DNA from: an uncultured Lachnospiraceae bacterium
Lineage (GTDB): Bacteria; Bacillota; Clostridia; Lachnospirales; Lachnospiraceae
Length of the DNA: 19,103 nt
Reading direction: 5' to 3'
Assembly: GCA_910586615.1 (NCBI GenBank)
Contig: CAJUJP010000060.1
Span: forward strand, 1 to 19,103
In this document: positions 1 to 6,606 of the stretch, in pieces
Position numbering within the stretch: position 1 is the first letter of the stretch
How the letters are laid out: each line of letters opens with the position of its first letter
The notes under the pieces: generated by a model
What the model was told of the DNA's origin: nothing
Database searches by the model: none
The model's input: the letters and a program-made list of their open reading frames with translations, nothing else
Translations under genes and position numbers: made by a program

Positions 1-145
1 CACAAACGAATATTTTGTGTAATCTGCCCTCTCAGCCTTTCGTAAGCACTTTTTGGCACTCTAATCTTAAAATATAAAAATCTATGAAAATATAATAATC
101 AATAAAGAATCAATTAATCCAGTTAAGTTGAGTATTTGAATCTTC

Positions 146-183
146 TTATCTTAATGGTAGCTAATTATCTTAATAGCAGCTAA
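146..183. repeat. Two adjacent 19-bp direct repeats
   Basis: TTATCTTAATGGTAGCTAA (146-164) is followed immediately by TTATCTTAATAGCAGCTAA (165-183). The copies match at 17 of 19 positions and abut head to tail. They lie about 340 bp upstream of parA in non-coding DNA. Two copies are too few to call an iteron array; they could be protein-binding sites or a simple duplication. Confidence 0.75.
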
Positions 184-190
184 ACATATC

Positions 191-274
191 TAGTACAGCA
201 AATATTAATCAGCCAGTACATTGACTTATCTGATTTCTTATTTTAAAGAATCAATATTCTATTGGTCTGTACTA
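191..274. repeat. Nested inverted repeats (possible cruciform or hairpin)
   Basis: TAGTACAG (191-198) is the inverse complement of CTGTACTA (267-274). Inside it AATATT occurs at 201-206 and 253-258, and AATCAG (207-212) is complementary to CTGATT (230-235). The arms are in nested order, so one long interrupted hairpin is possible. The region is AT-rich, so short matches arise by chance; the outer 8-bp arm is the most convincing part. Confidence 0.45.
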
Positions 275-403
275 TGTTTCGATTTGTGCATAGAGTTTCA
301 ATCGTAATTCACTGTATTAACAACGTCCCATTAAAAACCTGAATCAAATACTTTAATTTTATATCCTGTGTGTATACATTTATTAATTCACATCAAATTC
401 CTA

Positions 404-432
404 TAGATTATCCAATAATTTAGTGATATAAT
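404..432 (+). promoter_or_regulatory. Probable parA promoter (extended -10)
   Basis: TATAAT at 427-432 is a perfect -10 hexamer preceded by TG at 424-425, giving the TGnTATAAT extended -10 form. At the expected -35 position (404-409) the sequence is TAGATT, a poor match, which is tolerable with an extended -10. Transcription would begin near 439, leaving a leader of about 80 nt before the parA start. Confidence 0.6.
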
Positions 433-477
433 CGTAAGCGGACAGAAAAACAGATAATAAATGGTTTTGAAGAGAAA

Positions 478-499
478 CGTTTTGTCGAAATGCAAAACG
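478..499 (+). promoter_or_regulatory. Hairpin in the parA leader
   Basis: CGTTTTG (478-484) pairs perfectly with CAAAACG (493-499) around an 8-nt loop. It lies between the predicted transcription start and the ribosome binding site AGAGGA (506-511). It might be an operator dyad or an mRNA hairpin affecting parAB expression. It does not resemble the parS consensus. Confidence 0.4.
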
Positions 500-521
500 A
501 AAGGCAGAGGAAAAAGTAAGT

Positions 522-1289
522 ATGGGAAGAACAATTGCAATTGCAAACCAGAAGGGCGGAGTTGGTAAGACAACCACCTCCATTAACTTATCCGCATCAT
601 TGGCGGAGAAAGGAAAAAAGGTCTTGGTAATTGATACAGATCCACAGGGAAATACTACAAGTGGATTTGGTGTTGAAAAGAATGATCTGGAAAATACGAT
701 CTATGAATTGATCTTAGGAGAGTGTTCTATTAATGAATGCATTTTGAATGATGTGATTCCGGGTGTATCAATCATTCCGTCTAATGTAAATCTGGCAGCG
801 GCCGAGATTGAATTGATTGGAGTAGATAAGAAAGAATTTATTTTAAAGAATGAAGTAGACTGGGTAAAAGACAAATTTGATTTTATAATCATCGATTGTC
901 CCCCGTCCTTAAATCTTCTTACAATCAATTCCATGACTACAGCGGACTCTGTACTTGTACCGATTCAGTGTGAGTATTATGCTTTGGAAGGTTTAAGTCA
1001 GTTGATACATACCGTTAATCTTGTAAAGGAAAGATTGAATCCGAATCTGGATATGGAAGGGGTAGTTTTTACCATGTACGATTCCAGAACAAATCTTTCC
1101 ATGCAGGTGGTGGAAAATGTAAAAAATCATTTTAAACAAAATGTATATAATACTGTTATACCCAGAAATATCAGATTAGCGGAAGCACCCAGTTATGGAA
1201 TGCCGATTGGAATGTATGATTCGAGATCCGCGGGTGCAGAGGCATATATGTTACTGGCGGATGAAGTAATCAACAGAAAGGGTGTATAA
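522..1289 (+). CDS. parA: ParA/Soj chromosome-partitioning ATPase
   Basis: ParA-family deviant Walker A ATPase of 255 aa, the usual length for chromosomal Soj. It binds DNA non-specifically as an ATP-bound dimer and, with ParB, helps segregate the replication origin; in spore formers it also affects DnaA and sporulation. Visible motifs are the P-loop KGGVGKTT (residues 11-18) with the signature lysine at 11, DTDPQGN (38-44), and the switch II/Walker B segment IIIDCPPS (122-129). The start is ATG with AGAGGA 10 nt upstream. It is separated from parB by 3 nt, so the two are surely co-transcribed. There is no N-terminal helix-turn-helix, so it is the short chromosomal type rather than a plasmid P1-type ParA. 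Confidence 0.97.
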   Translation: MGRTIAIANQKGGVGKTTTSINLSASLAEKGKKVLVIDTDPQGNTTSGFGVEKNDLENTIYELILGECSINECILNDVIPGVSIIPSNVNLAAAEIELIGVDKKEFILKNEVDWVKDKFDFIIIDCPPSLNLLTINSMTTADSVLVPIQCEYYALEGLSQLIHTVNLVKERLNPNLDMEGVVFTMYDSRTNLSMQVVENVKNHFKQNVYNTVIPRNIRLAEAPSYGMPIGMYDSRSAGAEAYMLLADEVINRKGV

Positions 1290-1292
1290 GTT

Positions 1293-2195
1293 ATGGCGGT
1301 GAGACCAAAGAGAGGTTTAGGCAAAGGACTGGATGCGATGATTCCGGTTCAGGAAAATACGAGTACACCTTCTGCAGAAATAGCAGAGGACAAGCCTGAA
1401 GAAAAAAAGGCAGAGACTATTGTCAAAATTACGCAGGTGGAGCCTAACAGGGAACAGCCAAGAAAAAATTTTGACGAAGACGCGTTACAGGAACTGGCTG
1501 ACTCCATCAAACAGTTTGGATTGTTACAGCCTATTCTTGTTCAGGATCGAAAGACCTATTATGAAATCATAGCGGGAGAACGCCGCTGGCGTGCTGCCAA
1601 GCTTGCAGGACTGAAAGAAGTTCCGGTTATCATTCGTGATTATACCGAGCAGGAGATTGTGGAGATTTCTCTCATTGAAAATATTCAGAGAGAAGACTTG
1701 AATCCGATCGAAGAGGCACAGGCATACAAAAGACTTTTAACCGAATTCAATCTGAAACAGGATGAGGTTGCGGAGAGGGTATCTAAGAGCCGGACTGCCG
1801 TTACAAATTCCATGCGGCTTTTGAAATTGTGTGATGAGGTTCAGCAGATGATCATAGATGATATGTTATCTACCGGTCATGCGAGGGCACTGATCACAAT
1901 TGAAGATCCGGAACAACAGTATACTATCGCACAGAAAATTTTTGATGAGAAGTTAAGCGTCCGCGATGTAGAAAAATTAGTCAAAAATCTGAATAAACCT
2001 GAGAAGCCGAAAAAGGATATCATTGAAGACAAGAGTCTGGAAATTATATATCAGGATGTATCGGAAAAGCTGAAACAGTCTCTTGGCACGAAAGTCGAAG
2101 TTTCTTCGAAGGGAAATGGTTCCGGCAAAATCGAGATTGAGTTTTACAGTCACGATGATCTGGAAAGAATTATTGAATTATTATCCAGGCAATAG
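1293..2195 (+). CDS. parB: ParB/Spo0J chromosome-partitioning protein
   Basis: 300-aa ParB-family CTPase and parS-binding centromere protein that loads on DNA near the origin, recruits SMC and stimulates ParA ATPase. The N-terminus GLGKGLDAMIP (residues 8-18) is the ParA-interaction motif typical of Spo0J. The nuclease-like CTP-binding core shows PNREQPRKNF (51-60), GERRWR (95-100) and ENIQRE (119-124); a helix-turn-helix follows at about 142-168, then a C-terminal dimerisation region. It could be the paralogue Noc, but the position directly behind parA favours Spo0J. No parS site (TGTTTCACGTGAAACA-like) was seen in the gene or nearby, although B. subtilis carries one inside spo0J. Confidence 0.96.
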   Translation: MAVRPKRGLGKGLDAMIPVQENTSTPSAEIAEDKPEEKKAETIVKITQVEPNREQPRKNFDEDALQELADSIKQFGLLQPILVQDRKTYYEIIAGERRWRAAKLAGLKEVPVIIRDYTEQEIVEISLIENIQREDLNPIEEAQAYKRLLTEFNLKQDEVAERVSKSRTAVTNSMRLLKLCDEVQQMIIDDMLSTGHARALITIEDPEQQYTIAQKIFDEKLSVRDVEKLVKNLNKPEKPKKDIIEDKSLEIIYQDVSEKLKQSLGTKVEVSSKGNGSGKIEIEFYSHDDLERIIELLSRQ

Positions 2196-2237
2196 AATCA
2201 TACAGACGATAATTGTATGCAGAAAGGTACAGGACCG

Positions 2238-2759
2238 ATGAATTATAATTTACTGGAAGAAATGGGATTAGGCAGTTTCGATCTGACATATTTATTTATT
2301 GTTGTATTTGCATTGATTCTTATCCTGATGATTATTACGATTGCACAGACAGTCAGAATCCGCAAGTTGTATAAGAGATATAATAAATTTATGCAAGGTA
2401 AGAATGCAAAGAGTCTGGAAAAAGAGATTGAAGGAATTTTTGAAGACAATAAATTTATTAAGGCGTCTTCGGAAAAGAATCGTAAAGATATTATGGCATT
2501 GTACAGAAAATTTGAAGGTGCTTTTCAGAAGATCGGAATTGTAAAGTATGATGCCTTTAACCAGATGGGAGGGCAGCTCAGTTTTTCACTTGCACTGTTA
2601 GATGAAAACGATAACGGATTTGTATTGAATTCTGTTCACAGTGCAGAAGGCTGCTATTCTTATACAAAGGAAATTAAAAATGGTTTATGTGAGATTTCAT
2701 TGGGTGACGAGGAAAAGAAGGCTTTAGATATTGCAATGGATTTCACAACAGAGAGTTAA
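2238..2759 (+). CDS. DUF4446 family membrane-anchored protein
   Basis: 173-aa protein of the DUF4446 family, function unknown. One hydrophobic segment at about residues 15-38 is followed by a basic stretch and a charged, probably coiled region (about 45-95). The conserved C-terminal domain contains GIVKYDAFNQMGGQLSFSLA and, further on, the LLDENDNGFVL and IKNG signatures of the family. An upstream in-frame ATG at 2217 has no ribosome binding site, whereas the ATG at 2238 has AAGG (2224-2227) and AGGA (2231-2234) ahead of it, so I start there. It lies 42 nt after parB. I recall this gene following parAB and preceding serS in other Clostridia, which suggests a role near segregation or the envelope, but this is inference. 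Confidence 0.9.
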   Translation: MNYNLLEEMGLGSFDLTYLFIVVFALILILMIITIAQTVRIRKLYKRYNKFMQGKNAKSLEKEIEGIFEDNKFIKASSEKNRKDIMALYRKFEGAFQKIGIVKYDAFNQMGGQLSFSLALLDENDNGFVLNSVHSAEGCYSYTKEIKNGLCEISLGDEEKKALDIAMDFTTES

Positions 2760-2879
2760 ATGTGGTTACAGTTAACCTTATGCATCAGTGACAGAAATTT
2801 TATAACGTGCGTCATTGCAGGAGACTGTTCTGACATGGGAAAGAGAATCAGGTTAAATTGCCACGAATAGGGTATAACA

Positions 2880-3926
2880 ATGAAGATATGTAGGGTTGAT
2901 GATCTGACTGGAACGGAGATTCTTGCAAAGGATGTTTTGACACCGGAATATCAGATACTGCTTTCTGAGGGTATGCCGCTAAAACAGGAATATGTTGAAA
3001 AGCTCAGAGAACTTGAAATTAAAGAAGTGTATATCAGGGGGGATGAGCCGAATACAAAATCTGTGGTGATCCTTAGAAGAGAACTGGAGGAATCCTTTAA
3101 ATCCAAGGTAAGGAATATTCTGGAAAAATATACTTACAGTCATAATGAAAAGTTAGAAGAACTGTGCCAGATGGCGGATCATATCATTACAAATATTCTG
3201 GAAGAGGATCGGGTAGTAGAACAGATTTATGATATCAGAGGAAGAAGCTCAGATATCTATGAACATTCCATCAGCATATGCAGTTTGGCTACAGTTGTTG
3301 CATTAAAAATGAATCTTCCGGCAAAAAAAGTACATGACATTGGTGTCAGTTGTTTACTTCATGATTTGGGAATGCGGTATCTGCCGATAGAATATGCTGA
3401 CAGAAGTCCGGAAGAATTAAGTGAAACAGAATATGCGGAATACAAAAAACATCCGATTTACGGATATACAGCGCTCCGAGGGGAAAATTGGATTTCCAAT
3501 ATGAGCAAAAATATGATATTATATCATCATGAGCGTCTGGACGGATCCGGTTATCCTCTGAAAGCTACAGATATTTCGGAAGAATGCCGTATTATACAGA
3601 TTTGTGATGCATTTGATGAGATGATATGCGGAATCGGATGCAAAAGAATAAAAGTGTATGAGGCGGTAGAATATCTCAGAAAAAATAAAGATATCAAGTT
3701 TGATGGCAGGATAGTGGATATTTTTTTGGAATTTACGGCGGTATATCCTGCTGGTTCTACGATTCGAACCAATGAAGGTGAACTGGCAATCGTCCTGTAT
3801 CAGAATAAGGAATTTCCGGACAGGCCGGTGCTTCGGATCATTAAGGACAGAGACGGCAATAATGTAGATATTGTCAGGGATCTGGTAGAAACTGACGAGA
3901 TATATATAGAAGAAGCTATGGATTAA
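2880..3926 (+). CDS. HD-GYP domain protein, probable cyclic-di-GMP phosphodiesterase
   Basis: 348-aa protein without a receiver, PAS or membrane segment. Residues 1-55 form an N-terminal domain often seen in clostridial HD-GYP proteins (ILAKDVL at 14-20, then a predicted beta/alpha segment). The HD-GYP core has metal-ligand candidates H129, HD at 161-162, H191, HH at 216-217 and the signature HHERLDGSGYP (216-226), followed by CDAFDE (242-247). All key motif residues are present, so hydrolysis of c-di-GMP or a related dinucleotide is likely, though untested. The last 70 residues resemble the beta-rich tail seen on this subgroup. The ATG at 2880 has only AGGG (2869-2872) as a ribosome binding site. 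A 120-nt gap separates it from the DUF4446 gene. Confidence 0.9.
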   Translation: MKICRVDDLTGTEILAKDVLTPEYQILLSEGMPLKQEYVEKLRELEIKEVYIRGDEPNTKSVVILRRELEESFKSKVRNILEKYTYSHNEKLEELCQMADHIITNILEEDRVVEQIYDIRGRSSDIYEHSISICSLATVVALKMNLPAKKVHDIGVSCLLHDLGMRYLPIEYADRSPEELSETEYAEYKKHPIYGYTALRGENWISNMSKNMILYHHERLDGSGYPLKATDISEECRIIQICDAFDEMICGIGCKRIKVYEAVEYLRKNKDIKFDGRIVDIFLEFTAVYPAGSTIRTNEGELAIVLYQNKEFPDRPVLRIIKDRDGNNVDIVRDLVETDEIYIEEAMD

Positions 3927-4041
3927 GGGCATTTTCCTGTTATAAGAAAAGAAGAAAATCCGTGTCATGCGCACCTGGCAGGATTCATATATCAGAGTTA
4001 CAAAAGACAGAGAGTAATCGTGCGCAGAAATGAGGACGAAA

Positions 4042-5319
4042 ATGATTGATATTAAATTTCTGAGAGAGAATCCGGATATTGTAAAGGAAAATATCAGAAA
4101 AAAATTTCAGGATGGTAAGCTTGATCTGGTGGATGAAGTGATCGAACTGGATGCAAGCGTGCGCAAAGCACAGCAGGAAGCGGATGAGATCCGTGCTAAC
4201 CGCAATAAGATATCCAAAGAGATCGGTGCACTGATGGCACAGGGTAAGAAGGAGGAAGCGGAGGCAAAGAAGGCTGAAGTTGCCGCTAATGCGTCCCGTC
4301 TTGCTAAACTGGAAGAAACAGAAAATGAACTTCGTGAGAAGATCAAGAAGAATATGATGACCATTCCGAATATTATAGATCCGTCGGTTCCAATTGGTAA
4401 AGATGACTCGGAAAATGTGGAAATACAGAAATACGGCGAGCCGGTAGTACCGGATTTTGAGATACCTTATCATACAGAGATTATGGAGAAATTTAAAGGT
4501 ATTGATATGGATGCTGCAGGACGTGTAGCCGGTAACGGGTTCTATTATCTCATGGGCGATATTGCCAGACTGCATTCCGCAGTGATTTCTTATGCCAGAG
4601 ATTTTATGATCGGAAGGGGATTTACCTATTGTGTTCCGCCTTTCATGATCAGAAGCGCTGTGGTGGACGGCGTTATGAGTTTTGCGGAGATGGATGCCAT
4701 GATGTACAAGATCGAGGGAGAGGATCTGTATCTGATCGGAACTTCTGAGCATTCCATGATCGGTAAATTCATTGATACGATCGTTCAGGAAGAAGACCTT
4801 CCCCAGACTCTGACCAGTTATTCCCCTTGTTTCCGTAAGGAAAAAGGAGCCCACGGTATCGAGGAAAGAGGAGTATACCGTATCCATCAGTTTGAGAAAC
4901 AGGAAATGATCGTTGTATGTAAACCCGAAGAATCAAAAATTTGGTTTGACAAACTATGGCAAAATACGGTAGACTTATTCCGTAGCCTGGATATACCGGT
5001 AAGGACCATCGAGTGCTGTTCCGGGGATCTGGCAGATTTGAAAGTGAAATCTTATGACGTGGAAGCGTGGTCTCCCAGACAGAAGAAGTATTTTGAAGTA
5101 GGAAGCTGTTCCAATTTGGGTGATGCCCAGGCGAGAAGATTGCGCATTCGTGTAAATGGCAAAGACGGTAAGTACTTTGCACATACATTGAATAATACAG
5201 TAGTTGCACCGCCGAGGATGCTGATTGCATTCTTAGAAAATAATTTACAGGCTGACGGATCTGTTCGTATTCCGGAAGTACTTCGTCCATATATGGGCGG
5301 CATGGAAGAGATTCGATAG
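4042..5319 (+). CDS. serS: Seryl-tRNA synthetase
   Basis: 425 aa, the standard bacterial SerRS length; a class II synthetase charging tRNA-Ser with serine in the cytoplasm. The start begins MIDIKFLRENPDIV, the conserved SerRS N-terminus, and GAGGA at 4032-4036 sits 5 nt upstream; an in-frame ATG at 4030 overlaps this site and would add four residues. A long antiparallel coiled-coil arm (about residues 30-105) is obvious from Lys/Glu/Ala-rich heptads. Motif 2 is CFRKEKGAHGIEERGVYRIH and motif 3 is the variant NNTVVAPPRMLIAFLENN near the C-terminus, followed by IPEVLRPYMGG. No T-box hallmark is visible in the 115-nt upstream gap, although T-boxes often control serS in Firmicutes. Confidence 0.97.
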   Translation: MIDIKFLRENPDIVKENIRKKFQDGKLDLVDEVIELDASVRKAQQEADEIRANRNKISKEIGALMAQGKKEEAEAKKAEVAANASRLAKLEETENELREKIKKNMMTIPNIIDPSVPIGKDDSENVEIQKYGEPVVPDFEIPYHTEIMEKFKGIDMDAAGRVAGNGFYYLMGDIARLHSAVISYARDFMIGRGFTYCVPPFMIRSAVVDGVMSFAEMDAMMYKIEGEDLYLIGTSEHSMIGKFIDTIVQEEDLPQTLTSYSPCFRKEKGAHGIEERGVYRIHQFEKQEMIVVCKPEESKIWFDKLWQNTVDLFRSLDIPVRTIECCSGDLADLKVKSYDVEAWSPRQKKYFEVGSCSNLGDAQARRLRIRVNGKDGKYFAHTLNNTVVAPPRMLIAFLENNLQADGSVRIPEVLRPYMGGMEEIR

Positions 5320-5339
5320 ATTGTCGTGTAAGATTATAG

Positions 5340-5346
5340 AAGGAGG
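5340..5346 (+). promoter_or_regulatory. Ribosome binding site that fixes a TTG start
   Basis: AAGGAGG is a full match to the anti-Shine-Dalgarno core. An in-frame GTG at 5346 overlaps it and cannot be the start; the in-frame TTG at 5355 lies 8 nt downstream, the ideal distance, and gives an N-terminus of MHKFMRAIGF. Confidence 0.8.
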
Positions 5347-5354
5347 TGGAATTT

Positions 5355-6239
5355 TTGCATAAATTTATGCGAGCTATTGGTTTTAGCAAATTGACTGATA
5401 GGCGGGAACAGCAGAGATTGATTACTGATATCATTTTAAATGCAACGCACCGCTCCTATACGTCCAACGGTGGAGAAACCATACTTGCAGAGTTTTGTGA
5501 AGATTTTGCCAAGGATATGGGAATCGCTGTTTGCGGCGAATTTGATGAAAGCGATAAGTTTACTTATGATTATTTTTACCCGTATCTGAGAGGAACGGGA
5601 ATCAGTTCCGGCGAAGATGTATCTGTAGAGCGGCATGCCGATAAAGAATCATATGCAGGTGTATGTGATGATATTAAAGTGGGTGTGAGCCTGATCTTTT
5701 ATCTGCAGAATATGGTTCCTTATGTGAAAGCACAGAATGAAGATATGCTGCCGATCAGAGGAACTACTCTTACGCTGTCGGGATTATCGCTTGGCGGTAA
5801 TATTCTGTTACCGATCAGTAAGAATGAAAAGCAGGTGCAGAAGATCCAGAAAGCTTCCAGGAACAGGAATCAATTGATTGCTGCCGCAAGAAAAGGCGAT
5901 GAAGACGCAATCGAGAGTCTCACACTGGAAGACATGGATACTTACACATCCATTTCAAGGAAAATTTTGACAGAAGATGTATTCAGTCTGGTAGATACTT
6001 ATTTTATGCCCTATGGTGTAGAGTGTGATCAATACTCCGTTATGGGAGAAATTCTTGATATCACACTGCGGACAAATAAGTTAACCGGAGAAGAAATATA
6101 TGTGATGCACCTTAATTGTAATGATCTGGAATTTGATGTGTGCATTAACAAACAGGATTTATATGGAGAGCCGCAGGTGGGCAGAAGATTTAAAGGAACA
6201 ATCTGGCTGCAGGGTTATATCAATTATCCGTCTGTGTGA
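5355..6239 (+). CDS. DUF3881 family protein
   Basis: 294-aa protein that I recognise as DUF3881, an uncharacterised family known mainly from Lachnospiraceae. It has no signal peptide or membrane segment and looks cytosolic. Recognisable stretches include the N-terminus HKFMRAIGFSKL, a central GTTLTLSGLSLGGNILLPI and a helical linker with EKQVQKIQKASRNRNQLI, then a C-terminal beta-rich part with GEPQVGRRFKGTIWLQG. It starts at TTG 5355, 35 nt after serS, and ends 16 nt before tRNA-Arg, so it is probably transcribed with both. The constant linkage to serS suggests a translation-related or growth-linked role, but there is no direct sequence evidence for any activity. Confidence 0.88.
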   Translation: MHKFMRAIGFSKLTDRREQQRLITDIILNATHRSYTSNGGETILAEFCEDFAKDMGIAVCGEFDESDKFTYDYFYPYLRGTGISSGEDVSVERHADKESYAGVCDDIKVGVSLIFYLQNMVPYVKAQNEDMLPIRGTTLTLSGLSLGGNILLPISKNEKQVQKIQKASRNRNQLIAAARKGDEDAIESLTLEDMDTYTSISRKILTEDVFSLVDTYFMPYGVECDQYSVMGEILDITLRTNKLTGEEIYVMHLNCNDLEFDVCINKQDLYGEPQVGRRFKGTIWLQGYINYPSV

Positions 6240-6255
6240 TCTTCTATAAATAGAT

Positions 6256-6329
6256 GTCTCTGTAGCTCAGTAGGATAGAGCGTTCGCCTCCTAAGCGAAA
6301 GGCCGCTGGTTCGACTCCAGTCAGGGACG
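6256..6329 (+). tRNA. tRNA-Arg (anticodon CCT)
   Basis: 74-nt cloverleaf. The acceptor stem GTCTCTG/CAGGGAC pairs over 7 bp with one G-U. The D arm is GCTC/GAGC, the anticodon stem TTCGC/GCGAA encloses loop CTCCTAA with anticodon CCT (reads AGG), and the T arm is GCTGG-TTCGACT-CCAGT. The discriminator base is G at 6329 and no CCA is encoded, so the CCA end must be added by the nucleotidyltransferase encoded at 14954-16285. TATAAA at 6245-6250 could be a -10, but no -35 is evident and read-through from the DUF3881 gene is equally likely. Confidence 0.96.
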
Positions 6330-6335
6330 CTGTGT

Positions 6336-6375
6336 AAAGCCGTAAGCTTTTGTTGGTAAAGGTTTACGGCTTTTT
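6336..6375 (+). terminator. Rho-independent terminator after tRNA-Arg
   Basis: AAAGCCGTAA (6336-6345) pairs with TTACGGCTTT (6364-6373), with a smaller internal CTTT/AAAG stem, and is followed by a T-rich tail to 6379. It ends the parA-to-tRNA block. Confidence 0.9.
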
Positions 6376-6376
6376 A

Positions 6377-6585
6377 TTTCATAGGATTAGGGTGTCAAAA
6401 GGTACTCTGTCAACTTTGCATAGGCAGATTGCACAAATATGTTCGTGAAGCTGTCTTGCTCAGGAGATTGAGAACGTCCTATGAAACAAAAGGGATGCGC
6501 AGCTTCGCGCGCGGAACAAAAGCTGCGCTTGCTGGAAAATTCGGAGGCGAGGGTGTGTGAAGCGCACTTTTGTTCTTTCATAGGA
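6377..6585. repeat. Modular palindromic element, probably dispersed
   Basis: The 10-mer TTTCATAGGA is found at 6377-6386 (+), inverted at 6477-6486, and again at 6576-6585 (+), so two abutting palindromic modules of about 100 bp share the middle copy. The right module contains a perfect 9-bp stem GCGCAGCTT (6497-6505)/AAGCTGCGC (6520-6528), and the motif AACAAAAG is present three times (6484-6491, 6514-6521 and, inverted, near 6566-6573). It has no credible protein-coding content; the open frames through it on both strands are low-complexity by-products of the palindromes. It fills the gap between the tRNA-Arg terminator and the exonuclease gene. I suspect it belongs to a MITE- or REP-like family scattered through related genomes. 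Confidence 0.65.
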
Positions 6586-6606
6586 AATACATGGAGAGAT
6601 ATTTTC

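Larger units (their letters stand above)
1..521. other. AT-rich non-coding leader region upstream of parA
   Basis: No plausible coding sequence on either strand; the short reverse-strand frames near 388-583 overlap the parA start and its promoter and have no family character. The stretch is visibly richer in A+T than the rest of the window. It contains a 19-bp tandem repeat (146-183), nested inverted repeats (191-274), a probable parA promoter (424-432) and a short leader hairpin (478-499). A small inverted repeat CACAAA/TTTGTG sits at 1-19. In many Firmicutes soj/spo0J lie near oriC, so an origin-linked role is conceivable, but I see no cluster of DnaA boxes and no dnaA, rsmG or mnmG sequence here. 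Confidence 0.8.

Noticed and set aside
408..416. Possible DnaA box (TTATCCAAT)
   Set aside because: Only 7 of 9 positions match TTATCCACA and there is no cluster of boxes; not enough to call an origin.
3927..4041. T-box riboswitch before serS
   Set aside because: No GGGTGG-type T-box sequence or terminator/antiterminator hairpin pair is visible in the 115-nt gap.
3985..4887. A 300-codon open frame on the minus strand opposite serS
   Set aside because: It lies antisense to an unambiguous SerRS gene and encodes no recognisable family; composition is that of a shadow frame.
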